Under the pieces are notes generated by a model that had not been told where the DNA came from, made no database searches, and worked only from the letters and a program-made list of their open reading frames with translations. A DNA stretch of 62,845 nt, taken from positions 1 to 62,845 of the forward strand of contig NZ_NQLA01000013.1 of NCBI RefSeq assembly GCF_002252705.1, read 5' to 3'. A program made the position numbers and the translations under genes. Every line of letters starts with the position of its first letter. Positions within the stretch are counted from its first letter, which is position 1. This stretch comes from Vulcanococcus limneticus LL. Its GTDB lineage: Bacteria; Cyanobacteriota; Cyanobacteriia; PCC-6307; Cyanobiaceae. Of the stretch, positions 34,827 through 44,173 are shown in pieces.

Positions 34827-37800
34827 GGCTTCACCTCCTCGTACAGGGCCAGCACGGGTTGCCAGAGCTCCAGGGCCCACTGCGCGAAGGCTTCCCCCAG
34901 CAGCTCCCGGGCCGGCAGCGAAGCCCCGAAGCAGAGGGCCTGGGCCTCCTGGTCGCGCTCGCCCGGCCCCTGGAAGCCCCCCTCCCAGGCCGCCGCCGCC
35001 TTGATGAAGCCCGATCCGGGCTTCCTGGCTTCGGCGGCCGCGAAGGCCCAACCCGTGTCCGGGGGCACGGGCCAGCAGCGGTGTCGGAACTGCTCCCGCC
35101 AGGCCCGCAGCCGCTCCAGCTGCTCCCGGGCCGCGGCGGCCGGTGGGGTCCCGAAGCGCCCCACCACGCGGAAGCGCGGCCCGTCGCGGCCGATCAACAC
35201 AGCGCGCGCCGGCGCCTGGCCGGCGGCCGCGGCCAGCACCAGCTCCAGCCACAGCTGCAGCACCTGGCGACTGCGCACCTTGGCGGTATGGGCCAGTACT
35301 AGGGCGTCGCCACGCCAGCGCAGCTCCGCCGCCTGCTCACCATGGCGGGCGGTCTCCAGCCGCTCCTCCCCCAGCTCCGCCAGGCAGTCCCGCAGGGAGC
35401 TCCAGCGGCTGGTGAGCTGCTGGGCCTCCAGCTGGCCGGCCGCGTGGGGCGGCAACACCCCCTGCCCCCGCTGCAGCCGCACCCAGTCGGGGGCTCCTTC
35501 GCCGGGGGCGGCGCTCCGCTCGAGCTCCTGGCGCAGCAGGGCGGAGCGGCTGCGCTCCTCCAGGGCCAGGGGTTCAAGGTTCTGCACCTGCAGGCCCCAT
35601 TCCTTTGGCTTCAGGCCCAGGGATGCCAGCCAGCTCTCCTGGGGGGCCAGTAGCCAGTGCTGCAGGTCGCTGAAGGCCTCGGTTTCGGGATCCGCCAGGC
35701 TGCCGGGCCCAGGGGCTGGACCGGCGGCCAGGGGCTGGGGCGGGCTGGCGCCGCGCCCATCCAGCAGCTGGCGGGCCTTCAGCAGGCGCCGGTCGCAGCT
35801 GGCGGGCGGCCAGGGTCCCTCCGCCAGGAAGTTGCGCCGCTCCAGGGGATTGGGACTGTGGTCCCGCCGCAGCCGCGCCATGGTTCCGGAACCCAGCTCC
35901 TGCTCCAGCAGCGCCAGCCATTGGCGCACGGGAGTGGAGGGCATCAGGGCCTCGCCGGTGCGCTCGTCGCGGCTGCTCCAGCTGATCAGCAGGTGGTCCC
36001 GGGCCGAGAGCAGGCTCTCCAGCAGCACGTAGCGGTCCTGGTCGCCGGGGCTGGGGTCCCCCAGCTGGCGCTGCTGTTCCATCAGGTGGAAGCCGGGGCG
36101 CTCCCGCTGGCGGGGGAAGCTGCCGGCATCCAGGCCCATCAGCACGATCACCCGGTGGGGGATGGCCCGCATCGGCTCCAGGGCGCTGATGGTGAGGGCG
36201 CCGCTGCGGTGGCCGAAGCGGCCGCTGTCGGCGCTGAGGCGCTCCCCCAGCACCTCCGCCACCACCGGCGCCTCCAGCTGCAGCGGACTGGCGGCGGCCA
36301 GCTCCACCCAGTCGGCGAGGGCCGCGTGGATCGCCTGCAGCTCCCAGGCCCGCTCGCCGCCCTGGCCGAACAGATCCGCCAGCAGCTGCCGCAGCAGCGC
36401 AGCCCAGGCCGCCGGGGTGCGGGGCCGGGCCAGCTGATCGAGGGCCCGCCTCAGGCCCTGCAGTAGGTGCAACCAGCGGCCCTGCTGCTCCAGGCTGCCG
36501 GCCATGGCCAGCGGCGCGGTCCCGGCCGGTGCCAGGCCGGGCTGCTCCGGCAGCACCAGGCCGAGCACCAGCCGGTCCAGGGCCCAGGCCAGGCTGTGGG
36601 TCGGATCGCCGCCGCGGGCGGCACCATCGAGGCCCCAGCGGAAGCCGGCGCGCTGCAGCAGCTCCGTGATCGCGCCGGCCTCACCGGGCGGCACCTGGCG
36701 GTGCTCCAGCAGGGGCCGGCAGGCCATCAACCCCTCCAAGGCCGAGGCCGTGAGCCGTTCGCCCCCCAGCTCCAGCAGGGCCAGCAGGCCGCTGCTGATG
36801 CCGGCCTCGCTCTGCTGGCTGCGGTCGGTGAGCCGCCAGGGGAGTTCCACCCCGGTGGCCTCGCCGTCGCCGAAGACGGCTCCCACCAGTGGGGCGAAGG
36901 CATCCACCTGGGGCGTCATCACCAGGATGTCGCGGGGGGCCAGGCTGGCATCGGCGGCCAGCAGCTGCAGGATGCGGTCGCGCACGATCTGCACCTGGCG
37001 CAGCCGGCCCGGGCAGGCGTGGAACTCCACGGAGGGGTCGCCCGCGGCCAGCTGCAGCGGCTCGGCCTCGTCCGGATCCACCAGCCGCTGCTGCAGCTGC
37101 TCCAGCAGGGTGGGTTCCCGATGCTGCTGCTCCCGGGCCAGGGAGGCGGCACCCAGGAACAGGTCGCGCTCCTCCCAGGCGCCGAGCTGGGTGTCGCCCG
37201 AGCCCTCCAGCAACTGCTGGAACTCGGCCCCCAGCCGCCCGAAGCGAGCCTCCAGGCCGGGGACCTGCAGCAGCCAGTCCTCCCCGAGGGGATCGAGGCC
37301 CGCTCCGCTGAGTCCGCCACCGTCCGTACCTAGCCGCTGCCAGAGCGCGCGGCAGGGGGTGAGCAGGTAGAGCTCCACCTCAAGACGACCGGAGAGGGCC
37401 TGCAGCAACTCCACCTGCACCGGCGCCATGCTGCTCAGGCCAAACAGGCGCAGGGGGCTGCCGCTCTCCAGGCCTGGGATCGGCCGCTCCCGGGGCCAGT
37501 GGCGCAGCCGCTCGATGGCGTCGGCCACCCGCAGCCCGAAAGGCGCCCGTCCCAGCCGCTCCGTCAGCCGGGTGAACAGCAGCGGCTGCCACTGCTGCAG
37601 GGCCGGCAGGGGCTGGCCGCGCCCATCCAGCCGCTGGCCGGCACTCCAGGCGGCGAGCATCGCCGGGCGGTAGAGGGTGTAGTCGTCAAAGGCATCGGCG
37701 ATGGCCCGGCCCAGCTGCCATAGGGGACGGTCCAGGTGGCCCAGGGCCATGCCCCCTGAGGCGTGGCCTTCTGGTCCTTCGCCATGGCCCCGCTGCTGCA

Positions 37801-38182
37801 GCCACTGGCGCAGCAGCGTCGCCTCGCCCTGCTGCACCAGGTCTGGCAGCAGCTCCAGCAGCGGCCACACCAGCTGGCTGGCGCGCCAGGGATCGGCGGC
37901 AGCTGCACTTCCCCCTTCCCCGTCCTGCAGCACGGCCTCCACCAGCTGGCGCAGGTGGCTTCCGGGGAAGGGAAAGCGCAGGTTGGCGGCGATGCCGTCG
38001 GCGAAACCAGCGGCGCCGCTGCCGAGCCCGAGCGCCAGCTGTTCCCCCAGCCAGCGGCTGGTGGGCCAGGTGTTGACCACCACCTGCACCTGCTCGAAGG
38101 GCCCGGGCGGACTGATCCGTAGACGGGCTGCCAGGAGCTGGGCCAGCAGTTCAGCCCGATTGCTGCGGTAGACCGTGAGCAA
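34823..38182 (-). CDS. recC: Exodeoxyribonuclease V gamma subunit (RecC)
   Basis: RecC is the subunit that splits the strands and reads Chi in RecBCD. The 1119-residue protein has the family opening LTVYRSNRAELLAQLLA, VNTWPTSRWLGEQLAL, FPFPGSHLRQLV, then LFGLSSMAPVQVELLQAL, FHACPGRLRQVQIVRDRIL, LVMTPQVDAFAPLVGAVFG, VIVLMGLDAGSFPR and ISWSSRDERTGEALMPS. It retains degenerate helicase and nuclease folds. The start appears to be TTG 38182, 3 bp after the stop of the upstream phosphatase gene. The whole recCBD set is intact, so this strain should have a working RecBCD rather than AddAB. Confidence 0.95.
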   Translation of the reverse strand: MLTVYRSNRAELLAQLLAARLRISPPGPFEQVQVVVNTWPTSRWLGEQLALGLGSGAAGFADGIAANLRFPFPGSHLRQLVEAVLQDGEGGSAAAADPWRASQLVWPLLELLPDLVQQGEATLLRQWLQQRGHGEGPEGHASGGMALGHLDRPLWQLGRAIADAFDDYTLYRPAMLAAWSAGQRLDGRGQPLPALQQWQPLLFTRLTERLGRAPFGLRVADAIERLRHWPRERPIPGLESGSPLRLFGLSSMAPVQVELLQALSGRLEVELYLLTPCRALWQRLGTDGGGLSGAGLDPLGEDWLLQVPGLEARFGRLGAEFQQLLEGSGDTQLGAWEERDLFLGAASLAREQQHREPTLLEQLQQRLVDPDEAEPLQLAAGDPSVEFHACPGRLRQVQIVRDRILQLLAADASLAPRDILVMTPQVDAFAPLVGAVFGDGEATGVELPWRLTDRSQQSEAGISSGLLALLELGGERLTASALEGLMACRPLLEHRQVPPGEAGAITELLQRAGFRWGLDGAARGGDPTHSLAWALDRLVLGLVLPEQPGLAPAGTAPLAMAGSLEQQGRWLHLLQGLRRALDQLARPRTPAAWAALLRQLLADLFGQGGERAWELQAIHAALADWVELAAASPLQLEAPVVAEVLGERLSADSGRFGHRSGALTISALEPMRAIPHRVIVLMGLDAGSFPRQRERPGFHLMEQQRQLGDPSPGDQDRYVLLESLLSARDHLLISWSSRDERTGEALMPSTPVRQWLALLEQELGSGTMARLRRDHSPNPLERRNFLAEGPWPPASCDRRLLKARQLLDGRGASPPQPLAAGPAPGPGSLADPETEAFSDLQHWLLAPQESWLASLGLKPKEWGLQVQNLEPLALEERSRSALLRQELERSAAPGEGAPDWVRLQRGQGVLPPHAAGQLEAQQLTSRWSSLRDCLAELGEERLETARHGEQAAELRWRGDALVLAHTAKVRSRQVLQLWLELVLAAAAGQAPARAVLIGRDGPRFRVVGRFGTPPAAAAREQLERLRAWREQFRHRCWPVPPDTGWAFAAAEARKPGSGFIKAAAAWEGGFQGPGERDQEAQALCFGASLPARELLGEAFAQWALELWQPVLALYEEVKP

Positions 38183-38185
38183 GGG

Positions 38186-38878
38186 TCAGCCGCGGCTCAG
38201 GCTGGGGGCTTGCAGGGAGTAGCGACCCATGCCCGGCCAGGGCTCCAGACCCAGGGGCTGGTCGCCGGCCCGCAGACCTGGCACGGACACCACGTCTCCG
38301 GTTTCCGGGCAGTAGGCACTGAGGGCGCCGCCGTAGCAGGCTCCGGTGTCCACCATCACGATGTGGCGCAGATGCCGCACATGGGGCCCGGGGGTGTGGC
38401 CGATCACCACCTGGCCGAAGCGGCCGTCGTAGTGCTCCCAGAAGGCCATGCGGATCGTCAGATCCGGCTGCCAGGTGATCGGGTCGAAGCCGGCGTGGGT
38501 GGCGACCCAGCCGTCGCCCCAGTAGGCCAGGGGCAGGTGGTCGAGCCGCTCCTGCCAGGCGCGACAGAGGCGATCGCCGAGGTGGCGATAGGTGTCGCAG
38601 CCGGCCAGACCCTGCTGGGCGCGCCAGCTGCCGCGCTGCAGCGCCTGCACCAGTTCCTGTTCGTGGTTGCCCTTGAGCCACACGGCCCGGCCGCGCTGCA
38701 CCAGCCCCCAGGCGCGCTCCATGGTGGCCCCGATCCCGGGGCCCCGATTGATCACATCGCCGCAGAACACCAGCCGGTCCTGGGCCGGCAGCACGTCGAG
38801 CAGCCGCTCAAGGGCGGCATCACAGCCATGGACATCGCCGATCACCCAATGGCGTGAGCTGCTGCTTGGGGACGCCAT
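38186..38878 (-). CDS. Metallophosphoesterase, ApaH/PP2A-like
   Basis: This 230-residue calcineurin-fold phosphatase has the full metal site: GDVHGCDAALERLL (about 14-27), FCGDVINRGPG, LKGNHEQELVQAL, HAGFDP and IGHTPGPHVRH. Family members hydrolyse phosphoserine/threonine or diadenosine polyphosphates; which applies cannot be told. ATG 38878. It ends 3 bp before the recC start and so probably leads the recCBD transcript, a link that may reflect only packing. Confidence 0.9.
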   Translation of the reverse strand: MASPSSSSRHWVIGDVHGCDAALERLLDVLPAQDRLVFCGDVINRGPGIGATMERAWGLVQRGRAVWLKGNHEQELVQALQRGSWRAQQGLAGCDTYRHLGDRLCRAWQERLDHLPLAYWGDGWVATHAGFDPITWQPDLTIRMAFWEHYDGRFGQVVIGHTPGPHVRHLRHIVMVDTGACYGGALSAYCPETGDVVSVPGLRAGDQPLGLEPWPGMGRYSLQAPSLSRG

Positions 38879-39019
38879 GAATCGGACGCGTTAGGACCAG
38901 TGTTGCCTCCGACACCCCCATCTGTCAGCCCCCAGCTAGGCGGATTGCCGGCTCGGCAGTGGCTCGGCATCGCTGGTAACTTGCGCCCACAGGCAGCAGC
39001 GGCCGGAGGCGCGGTAGCC

Positions 39020-39460
39020 ATGGATCCCGAAGCCCCGCTTCCCGACGTCCAGGATCCGCAGGCCGCGGCTGCATCGGCTCCAGCCCCAACCCCTCCGGTG
39101 CAGGATCTCAAGTCCCTGCCCGTGGGCCGCCGGGTGGACGCCCTGGTGAAGGCCCTCGATGGGGCCAAGCGCACCAACGAGGCGTTGGCCCGCTGCGCCG
39201 ACGGCGACGCGATGGTTGAGGTGCTGCTCGATGCCTCCCGCAAGCTGGGTCTGGGCCTCAGCCGCGGCGACCTGCTGAGCACCCCGCCGATCCGCGACTG
39301 GATCTGGTGGAAGAACAAGGAGGCGGTGTTCACCGTGGGCGACTCCAAGCCCCGCTATCAGCAGGACGGCCAGCAGGGCCGCCCCGCGCCTGGCAAGCCC
39401 GGCGAGTCCTCCGCTCCAGAGGGCGAAGCACCGCGCAAGAAGTTCCTCGGGCTGTTCTGA
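39020..39460 (+). CDS. Conserved hypothetical cyanobacterial protein
   Basis: This 146-residue protein has a Pro/Ala-rich head, a helical core (RVDALVKALDGAKRTNEALA, then MVEVLLDASRKLGLGLSRGD), a tryptophan-rich segment PPIRDWIWWKNKEAVFTVG and a basic Gly/Pro tail ending KKFLGLF. I recall similar proteins in other picocyanobacteria but no function. ATG 39020 chosen; the frame is open to 38900. Confidence 0.7.
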   Translation: MDPEAPLPDVQDPQAAAASAPAPTPPVQDLKSLPVGRRVDALVKALDGAKRTNEALARCADGDAMVEVLLDASRKLGLGLSRGDLLSTPPIRDWIWWKNKEAVFTVGDSKPRYQQDGQQGRPAPGKPGESSAPEGEAPRKKFLGLF

Positions 39461-39495
39461 GCTTCGCAGCTCTGAGCTTCTCCGCCCTGAGCGGC

Positions 39496-39816
39496 TCAGC
39501 CGACGCTGGCCAGGGCGTCCGCGATGGCGGGGCTGGGTGCCTCGAAGCTGCCCCTGGCCACGAATTCGAGGCGCAGCTTCAGGAATTCGATGAATTTGGC
39601 ATCGGTGGACACCACCGCAGCCGCCGGCCGGGGTACGCCGGCAGCTGCGCTCGCCAGTTCGGGGGCCTCGAGGAAGGCCGGGCGCTTCACCAGCCAGAAG
39701 TCGATCGCCTTGCCGGTTTCGCCGTAGTGGCGCACGCGCTCCCTGAGCACCTCATCGAGGGGCTCCTCCACAGTGAGGAAGGCCTCGCTGGCGGCCACGA
39801 AGTGGTACTGGGTCAT
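39496..39816 (-). CDS. MgPME-cyclase complex family protein (DUF2488)
   Basis: This 106-residue soluble protein matches DUF2488: [20 protein letters not shown], then [20 protein letters not shown] and [20 protein letters not shown]. The family is conserved in cyanobacteria and plastids and has been tied by name to the Mg-protoporphyrin monomethyl ester cyclase step of chlorophyll synthesis. Its stop-proximal end and pdxJ are coupled: pdxJ's stop overlaps this ATG by 4 bases. Confidence 0.9.
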   Translation of the reverse strand: MTQYHFVAASEAFLTVEEPLDEVLRERVRHYGETGKAIDFWLVKRPAFLEAPELASAAAGVPRPAAAVVSTDAKFIEFLKLRLEFVARGSFEAPSPAIADALASVG

Positions 39817-40562
39817 GGGGCGGTGTTGCCGAACAGGGGGTCCCGGCGGGGATTCTGAACCAAGGCCCGCATCTCGCTCACGGCCTGCTGCAGGCCCACC
39901 GCCAGGGCCCGGGCCACGATCGTGTGGCCGATGTTCAGCTCCTCCATCCCCTCAATGGCTGCCACTGGCTCCACGTTCTGATAGGTGAGGCCGTGGCCGG
40001 CATTGACCCGCAGGCCGAGGCTGCGGGCGATGAAGCTGCCCTCGGTGAGTCGGGCCAGCTCCAGGGGCTGCCGGCTCCAGCTGGCCTCCGCGTAGGTGCC
40101 GGTGTGCAGCTCCACCCAGCGGGCGCCGGTGGCTTGGCAGGCCTCCAGCTGGCGCGCCTCGGCATCCACGAACAGGCTCACGCCGATGCCGGCGTCCTGC
40201 AGGCGGCCCACCAGAGCCTGGAGGGGCGCCTGCTGGCCTCCCACATCCAGCCCCCCCTCCGTGGTGACTTCCTCCCGTTTCTCGGGCACCAGGGTCACCA
40301 TGTCGGGCCGGAGCCGCAGGGCGATGGCCTCCATCTCGGGGGTGGCGGCCATCTCCAGGTTGAGGCGGCTGCGCACCACCTGGCGCAGCAGCTCCACATC
40401 CCGGTCCTGGATGTGGCGCCGGTCTTCGCGCAGGTGCACGGTGATGCCATCGGCCCCGCCCAGTTCCGCCAACAGGGCGTAGGTCACCGGGTCTGGTTCA
40501 ACGGTGCGGCGGGCCTGGCGCACGTTGGCGATGTGATCGATGTTCACGCCGAGGCTGGCCAT
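39813..40562 (-). CDS. pdxJ: Pyridoxine 5'-phosphate synthase
   Basis: PdxJ condenses 1-deoxyxylulose 5-phosphate with 3-amino-2-oxopropyl phosphate to give pyridoxine 5'-phosphate. It has 249 residues, the usual length. Motifs: [66 protein letters not shown], and [12 protein letters not shown] (phosphate loop). I chose ATG 40562; the long open extension upstream includes the antisense of the 18-bp repeats and is not family-like. Confidence 0.96.
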   Translation of the reverse strand: MASLGVNIDHIANVRQARRTVEPDPVTYALLAELGGADGITVHLREDRRHIQDRDVELLRQVVRSRLNLEMAATPEMEAIALRLRPDMVTLVPEKREEVTTEGGLDVGGQQAPLQALVGRLQDAGIGVSLFVDAEARQLEACQATGARWVELHTGTYAEASWSRQPLELARLTEGSFIARSLGLRVNAGHGLTYQNVEPVAAIEGMEELNIGHTIVARALAVGLQQAVSEMRALVQNPRRDPLFGNTAP

Positions 40563-40727
40563 GGCACCGGGGATGGGGCGAGTCCGGATCCTATGGATCG
40601 CCTGGTCGGAGCGCGGAGCTCGCCGTGCGGACTGTTGGCCAGGGGGGCCGCGCCGGCAACTGCCCGCACCCTCTCCCTCGGCCGCCTGGTGGCCCCTAGG
40701 TTGCGAACCACGCCGAGGGCGGCGTCC

Positions 40728-40817
40728 AGGCCCAGTTCTTGGCCGAGGCCCAGTTCTTGGCTGAGGCCCACAGTTCAGTTCAGGCCCACAGTTCAGTTCA
40801 GGCCCACAGTTCAGTTC
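40728..40817 (+). repeat. Tandem 18-bp repeat, five units
   Basis: Two copies of an AGGCCCAGTTCTTGGCYG unit (40728-40763) are followed by three identical copies of AGGCCCACAGTTCAGTTC (40764-40817). In the acyltransferase frame they would encode six-residue repeats (AEAQFL, then [12 protein letters not shown]). They sit just before the most likely ATG, so they may be 5' leader instead of coding. Confidence 0.9.
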
Positions 40818-40825
40818 AGGCGCGG

Positions 40826-41635
40826 ATGACGGCCCACCAGGCGCAGATGACAGCCCCGACGATGGCCAACCAGACCAGGGTCGAGCCACTGCCGCCTCCC
40901 GTACCGCCAACCCCCAAGGCCGAGGCGGCCACCTCCCTGGCCCTGAGCGAGCGGGAGCGCAGCCTCTGCAACGGCATCAACCCCTGGCTGGCGCCCCTGG
41001 CGATGGTGCTCACCCAGGACGTGGCGCTGCGGGGCTTTTTTCGCGCTGGCGTGAGCGTGCAGGGGGCCGAGCACCTGCCGCGCTCCGGGCCGGTGCTGCT
41101 GGCCCCCACCCACCGCTCCCGCTGGGACGCGCTGATGCTGCCCCACGCCGCCGGCCGCCGCGTCAGCGGCCGCGATTGCCGCTTCATGGTCAGCAGCGAC
41201 GAGATGGTGGGGCTGCAGGGCTGGTTCCTGCATCGGCTGGGCTGCTTCCCGGTCAACCCCCGCAAGCCCGCGGCGGCCTCGCTGCGCTTTGCGGTGGAGC
41301 TGCTTCAGGCCGGCCAGCAGCTGGTGGTGTTCCCCGAGGGCCGGATCATTCAGGACGGTGAGGGTGCCCTGCGGCTGATGCCAGGCCTGGCGCGGCTGGC
41401 GGCCCTGGCGGTGGGCCAGGGGGTGTCGGTGCCCGTGGTGCCGGTGGGCCTGGCCTACGGCCATGGCAAGCCCCGCTTCGGGGACCGCGCCGCCCTCTGC
41501 TTCGCGCCCCCGCTGACGCTGGCGGGAGTGGGCCGTCAGGCGGCGGCCGATCTGAACCGGGAGCTGGCGGCCGCAATGCGATCAGCTGAGGAAGCGGCCC
41601 GCCGGCTGGTGGGGCGTCCCCTTGAGGGCCCGTAG
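40826..41635 (+). CDS. 1-acyl-sn-glycerol-3-phosphate acyltransferase family protein (PlsC-like)
   Basis: This is an acyltransferase of the lysophosphatidate family, involved in membrane lipid synthesis. From ATG 40826 it has 269 residues. Block I is [12 protein letters not shown] (H-x4-D catalytic pair); block III is [12 protein letters not shown] (acyl-acceptor binding); block IV is [11 protein letters not shown]. About 45 low-complexity residues precede the domain. The frame is open back to a TTG at 40739 through the 18-bp repeats; other ATGs lie at 40844 and 40859-40862, so the start is uncertain. Confidence 0.87.
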   Translation: MTAHQAQMTAPTMANQTRVEPLPPPVPPTPKAEAATSLALSERERSLCNGINPWLAPLAMVLTQDVALRGFFRAGVSVQGAEHLPRSGPVLLAPTHRSRWDALMLPHAAGRRVSGRDCRFMVSSDEMVGLQGWFLHRLGCFPVNPRKPAAASLRFAVELLQAGQQLVVFPEGRIIQDGEGALRLMPGLARLAALAVGQGVSVPVVPVGLAYGHGKPRFGDRAALCFAPPLTLAGVGRQAAADLNRELAAAMRSAEEAARRLVGRPLEGP

Positions 41636-41661
41636 AGTTTTTTCACCTCATCGGAGTTGCC

Positions 41662-42222
41662 GTGCGCCGGCCCCTCGCAGCCCTTAGCCTTGCCGCCCTG
41701 GCCGCCGCTTCGGCTGCTGCACTGGCCCTTAGCCCCGCCCTCAGCAGTCCCGCGGCCGCCCAGGAGGAGCCCCAGAAGGTGCTGGAGTCCGGCACGACAG
41801 GCCTCAACCTGGCGGCGATCAACGCCAAGGTGGCCCAGGGCGATGCCGCCGCCGCCGCCGGCCGCCTGGCCGAGGCCCGCGCCGCCTACGACCAGGCCCG
41901 CTCCGGCTCCCAGAGCCTGACCCGCTTCTACCGCAACCTCAGCGGTGCCTTCCGCGGTCTCGATGCCCGCATTCCCCGTGAGATGGACCAGAAGGGCCGC
42001 GAAGCCCTGGAACTGCAGGCCAGCATCAACCTGCGCCTGGCCGCCCTGCTGCGCCGCCAGAACCAGCCCGAGGTGGCCGTGCCCCTGCTGGTGGAGGTGG
42101 TGCAGATCATGACCCCCGCCAGCGCCATGGGCCAGAAGGCCTACCAGAACCTGCTGGAGCTGGGCTTCGTCTCCACCCCCTACGCCGCCGCCGGCGCCCC
42201 CGCGCCGTCTCCCGGTCGCTGA
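41662..42222 (+). CDS. Secreted helical-repeat (TPR-like) protein
   Basis: This 186-residue protein has a clear signal peptide (basic start, hydrophobic stretch 6-30, AAA-Q cleavage site about residue 33). The mature part is helical, with TPR-like spacing: [39 protein letters not shown], and [20 protein letters not shown]. Its C-terminus is Pro/Ala-rich. The start is GTG 41662. Periplasmic or thylakoid-lumen location is inferred. Specific function unknown. Confidence 0.75.
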   Translation: MRRPLAALSLAALAAASAAALALSPALSSPAAAQEEPQKVLESGTTGLNLAAINAKVAQGDAAAAAGRLAEARAAYDQARSGSQSLTRFYRNLSGAFRGLDARIPREMDQKGREALELQASINLRLAALLRRQNQPEVAVPLLVEVVQIMTPASAMGQKAYQNLLELGFVSTPYAAAGAPAPSPGR

Positions 42223-42322
42223 TCCGGTTTCGACCGTTCGCAGCACCTGCCGCACCCAGCGCCAGCCAGATCGCGAGCGCGGGTGCCTAGATTCTGCGGC
42301 CGTTGCCGCGTCCCCGGTCTGC

Positions 42323-42556
42323 ATGGTCCATCCCGACCAGGTCCGCTCCGCCATCACCCAGGCCCTGCCCGATGCCGTCGTCGCGGTGGAGGACCTCACC
42401 GGTGGTGGCGATCACCTTTCGGTGAGCGTCGTCTCGGCGGCCTTCGCCGGTCTCAGCCGGGTGAAGCAGCACCAGCTCGTCTACGGAGCCCTGCGCAGTG
42501 AGCTGGCCAGCGAGGCCATCCACGCCCTGGCCCTCAACACCTCGATTCCGGCCTGA
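42323..42556 (+). CDS. BolA family protein
   Basis: This 77-residue BolA/IbaG-type protein has [40 protein letters not shown] and [11 protein letters not shown] with the conserved His of the HQ(L/M)VY motif. BolA proteins pair with monothiol glutaredoxins to bind a [2Fe-2S] cluster through that histidine. The adjacent downstream gene is such a glutaredoxin, 41 bp away, so the two likely act together in iron-sulfur handling or iron sensing. Confidence 0.93.
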   Translation: MVHPDQVRSAITQALPDAVVAVEDLTGGGDHLSVSVVSAAFAGLSRVKQHQLVYGALRSELASEAIHALALNTSIPA

Positions 42557-42597
42557 ACCCTGTTCTTGCCTGAGTCTTTCCCGCCACTTTCTGACCC

Positions 42598-42918
42598 ATG
42601 GATCCCAGCACCCAGCAGCGCATCGAAGCCCTGGTCTCCGCCAGCCCCGTGTTCGTGTTCATGAAGGGCAGCAAGCTGATGCCCCAGTGCGGCTTCAGCA
42701 ACAACGTGGTCCAGATCCTCAACTCCCTGGCGGTGCCGTTCGAGACCTTCGACGTGCTCTCCGATCCGGAGATCCGTCAGGGCATCAAGGAGTTTTCCGA
42801 CTGGCCGACGATTCCGCAGGTGTATGTGAACGGTGAGTTCATCGGTGGCTCGGACATCCTGATCGAGCTCTACAACTCCGGCGAACTGCGCGAGACCCTG
42901 GCCGTCGCCCTCGCCTGA
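42598..42918 (+). CDS. grxD: Monothiol glutaredoxin Grx4 (CGFS type)
   Basis: This 106-residue glutaredoxin has the single-cysteine active site CGFS (C31) in MPQCGFSNN, WPTIPQVYVNGEFIGGSD with the cis-proline and glutathione-binding GG, and FVFMKGS at the first strand. Monothiol Grx proteins hold and transfer [2Fe-2S] clusters with glutathione rather than reduce disulfides. It lies next to bolA, its usual partner. Confidence 0.96.
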   Translation: MDPSTQQRIEALVSASPVFVFMKGSKLMPQCGFSNNVVQILNSLAVPFETFDVLSDPEIRQGIKEFSDWPTIPQVYVNGEFIGGSDILIELYNSGELRETLAVALA

Positions 42919-42968
42919 GGGGCGGAGGCCAAGGCAGCTGCGCAGCCCGGCCAGTCGCCCTCAGCGCC

Positions 42969-43235
42969 TCAGTTGCGGCCCGTTTCGTAGAGGGTGCTGA
43001 GGTCGCCACCCGGGCCCACGAAGCTGGAGGGATCGAGGATCCAACGGTCCACCATCTCCTCCAGTCGGCGCTGGGCGATCGGATCGAGGATGGCGGTGCG
43101 GCGCAGGGCGTGCAGATAGCCATCGGCGTAGAGCCGCAGCTCCGAGGGCCCGTGGTAGCGGCTCGCCAGCGACTGGCAGGCGTCACAGAGCGACTGGAAG
43201 TGACGGATGGCGTCGGGGTTCTGCAGGGAGGTCAT
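42969..43235 (-). CDS. Small conserved cyanobacterial protein (DUF6761-like)
   Basis: This 88-residue helical protein (DAIRHFQSLCDACQSLASRY, LRLYADGYLHALRRTA, LEEMVDRWILDPSSF) ends with a short tail (GGDLSTLYETGRN). As I recall it fits DUF6761, a small family widely kept in cyanobacteria. Convergent with grxD and divergent from the response regulator gene (150 bp). Function unknown. Confidence 0.8.
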   Translation of the reverse strand: MTSLQNPDAIRHFQSLCDACQSLASRYHGPSELRLYADGYLHALRRTAILDPIAQRRLEEMVDRWILDPSSFVGPGGDLSTLYETGRN

Positions 43236-43384
43236 GACCGGGGTTCAGGCTGTGTGGCCTGGAACGACGACGCGGGTGGGGGTCTGGGGAGAGGGCCAGG
43301 GCTTGGGCCAGCTGGGAAGGCAGCGCCCGATACCGCTGTGCCGCTGGAATTCCCGATAGCCTAAGCAGAGACCGGGAGAGGCGG

Positions 43385-44173
43385 GTGGAACTCGCGCCAA
43401 AACAGATCCCAGTCGCGGCGGCTTCTGGTCCGACGCCAGGGGCCGGCTTGGGCGCCGGTGGTTCCGCCTCGGAGGTGGGCCTCAAGCGGGTGTTGGTGGT
43501 GGATCCCCATCCCACCCTGCGCACGGTGCTGGCCCAGCGTTTGCGCCAGGACGGCCACCTCTCGGCGGCCGTCGCCACGGCCGCCGAGGCCGTGCTCCTC
43601 TGCGAGGACCAGACCCCGGATCTGCTGGTGTCCGCCGAGCTGCTGGAGGAGACCAGCGCCCTGCGGCTGGCGGCCCAGCTGCGCTGCCCGGTGATGGTGC
43701 TCACGGCCCGCACGGGCGCTGAACCGGTGGTGGCCCTGCTCGATGCCGGCGCCGACGACGTGCTGCGCAAGCCCTTCGGCCTGGAGGAACTGGCGGCCCG
43801 CTGCCGCAGCCTGCTGCGCCGCAGTGGTAGTGGTCTGCAGGAGCGGGTGTGCGTGGGGCCTTTGGAGGTGCATCTTCTGTTGCGCCAGGTGACCCTGCGG
43901 GACCAGCCCGTGGAGCTCAGCCCCCGTGAATTCGCCCTGCTCTGTGCCCTTCTGATGCCTCCGGGCACCGTGCGCAGCCGGTCTGAGCTTCTGCGCATGG
44001 CCTGGCCCCCTTTCAGTGGTGGCCCCCGCTCGGTGGATACCCAGGTGCTCACCCTGCGCCGCAAGCTCGAACAGGCCGGCCTGGGCGAGGGCGGCGGCAT
44101 CGAGACGGTGCGCCAGCAGGGCTATCGCTTCAGCCTCGACACCTTGCCCGAGCCGGCCAGCGTCCAGCCTTAG
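43385..44173 (+). CDS. OmpR-type response regulator with a degenerate receiver
   Basis: This 262-residue protein has a 33-residue Ala/Gly head, a receiver domain (about 34-148) and an OmpR/PhoB winged-helix DNA-binding domain (about 155-252: LSPREFALLCALLM, SRSELLRMAW, VDTQVLTLRRKLEQ, IETVRQQGYRF). In the receiver, the usual acidic pair is reduced to D40 (VLVVDPHP), the phosphorylatable Asp position is Ala84 (PDLLVSAELL), while the Thr (LTART) and Lys129 (RKPF) remain. It is therefore unlikely to be switched by ordinary phosphorylation. Start GTG 43385 with GAGG upstream. No sensor kinase gene is nearby. Confidence 0.88.
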   Translation: MELAPKQIPVAAASGPTPGAGLGAGGSASEVGLKRVLVVDPHPTLRTVLAQRLRQDGHLSAAVATAAEAVLLCEDQTPDLLVSAELLEETSALRLAAQLRCPVMVLTARTGAEPVVALLDAGADDVLRKPFGLEELAARCRSLLRRSGSGLQERVCVGPLEVHLLLRQVTLRDQPVELSPREFALLCALLMPPGTVRSRSELLRMAWPPFSGGPRSVDTQVLTLRRKLEQAGLGEGGGIETVRQQGYRFSLDTLPEPASVQP

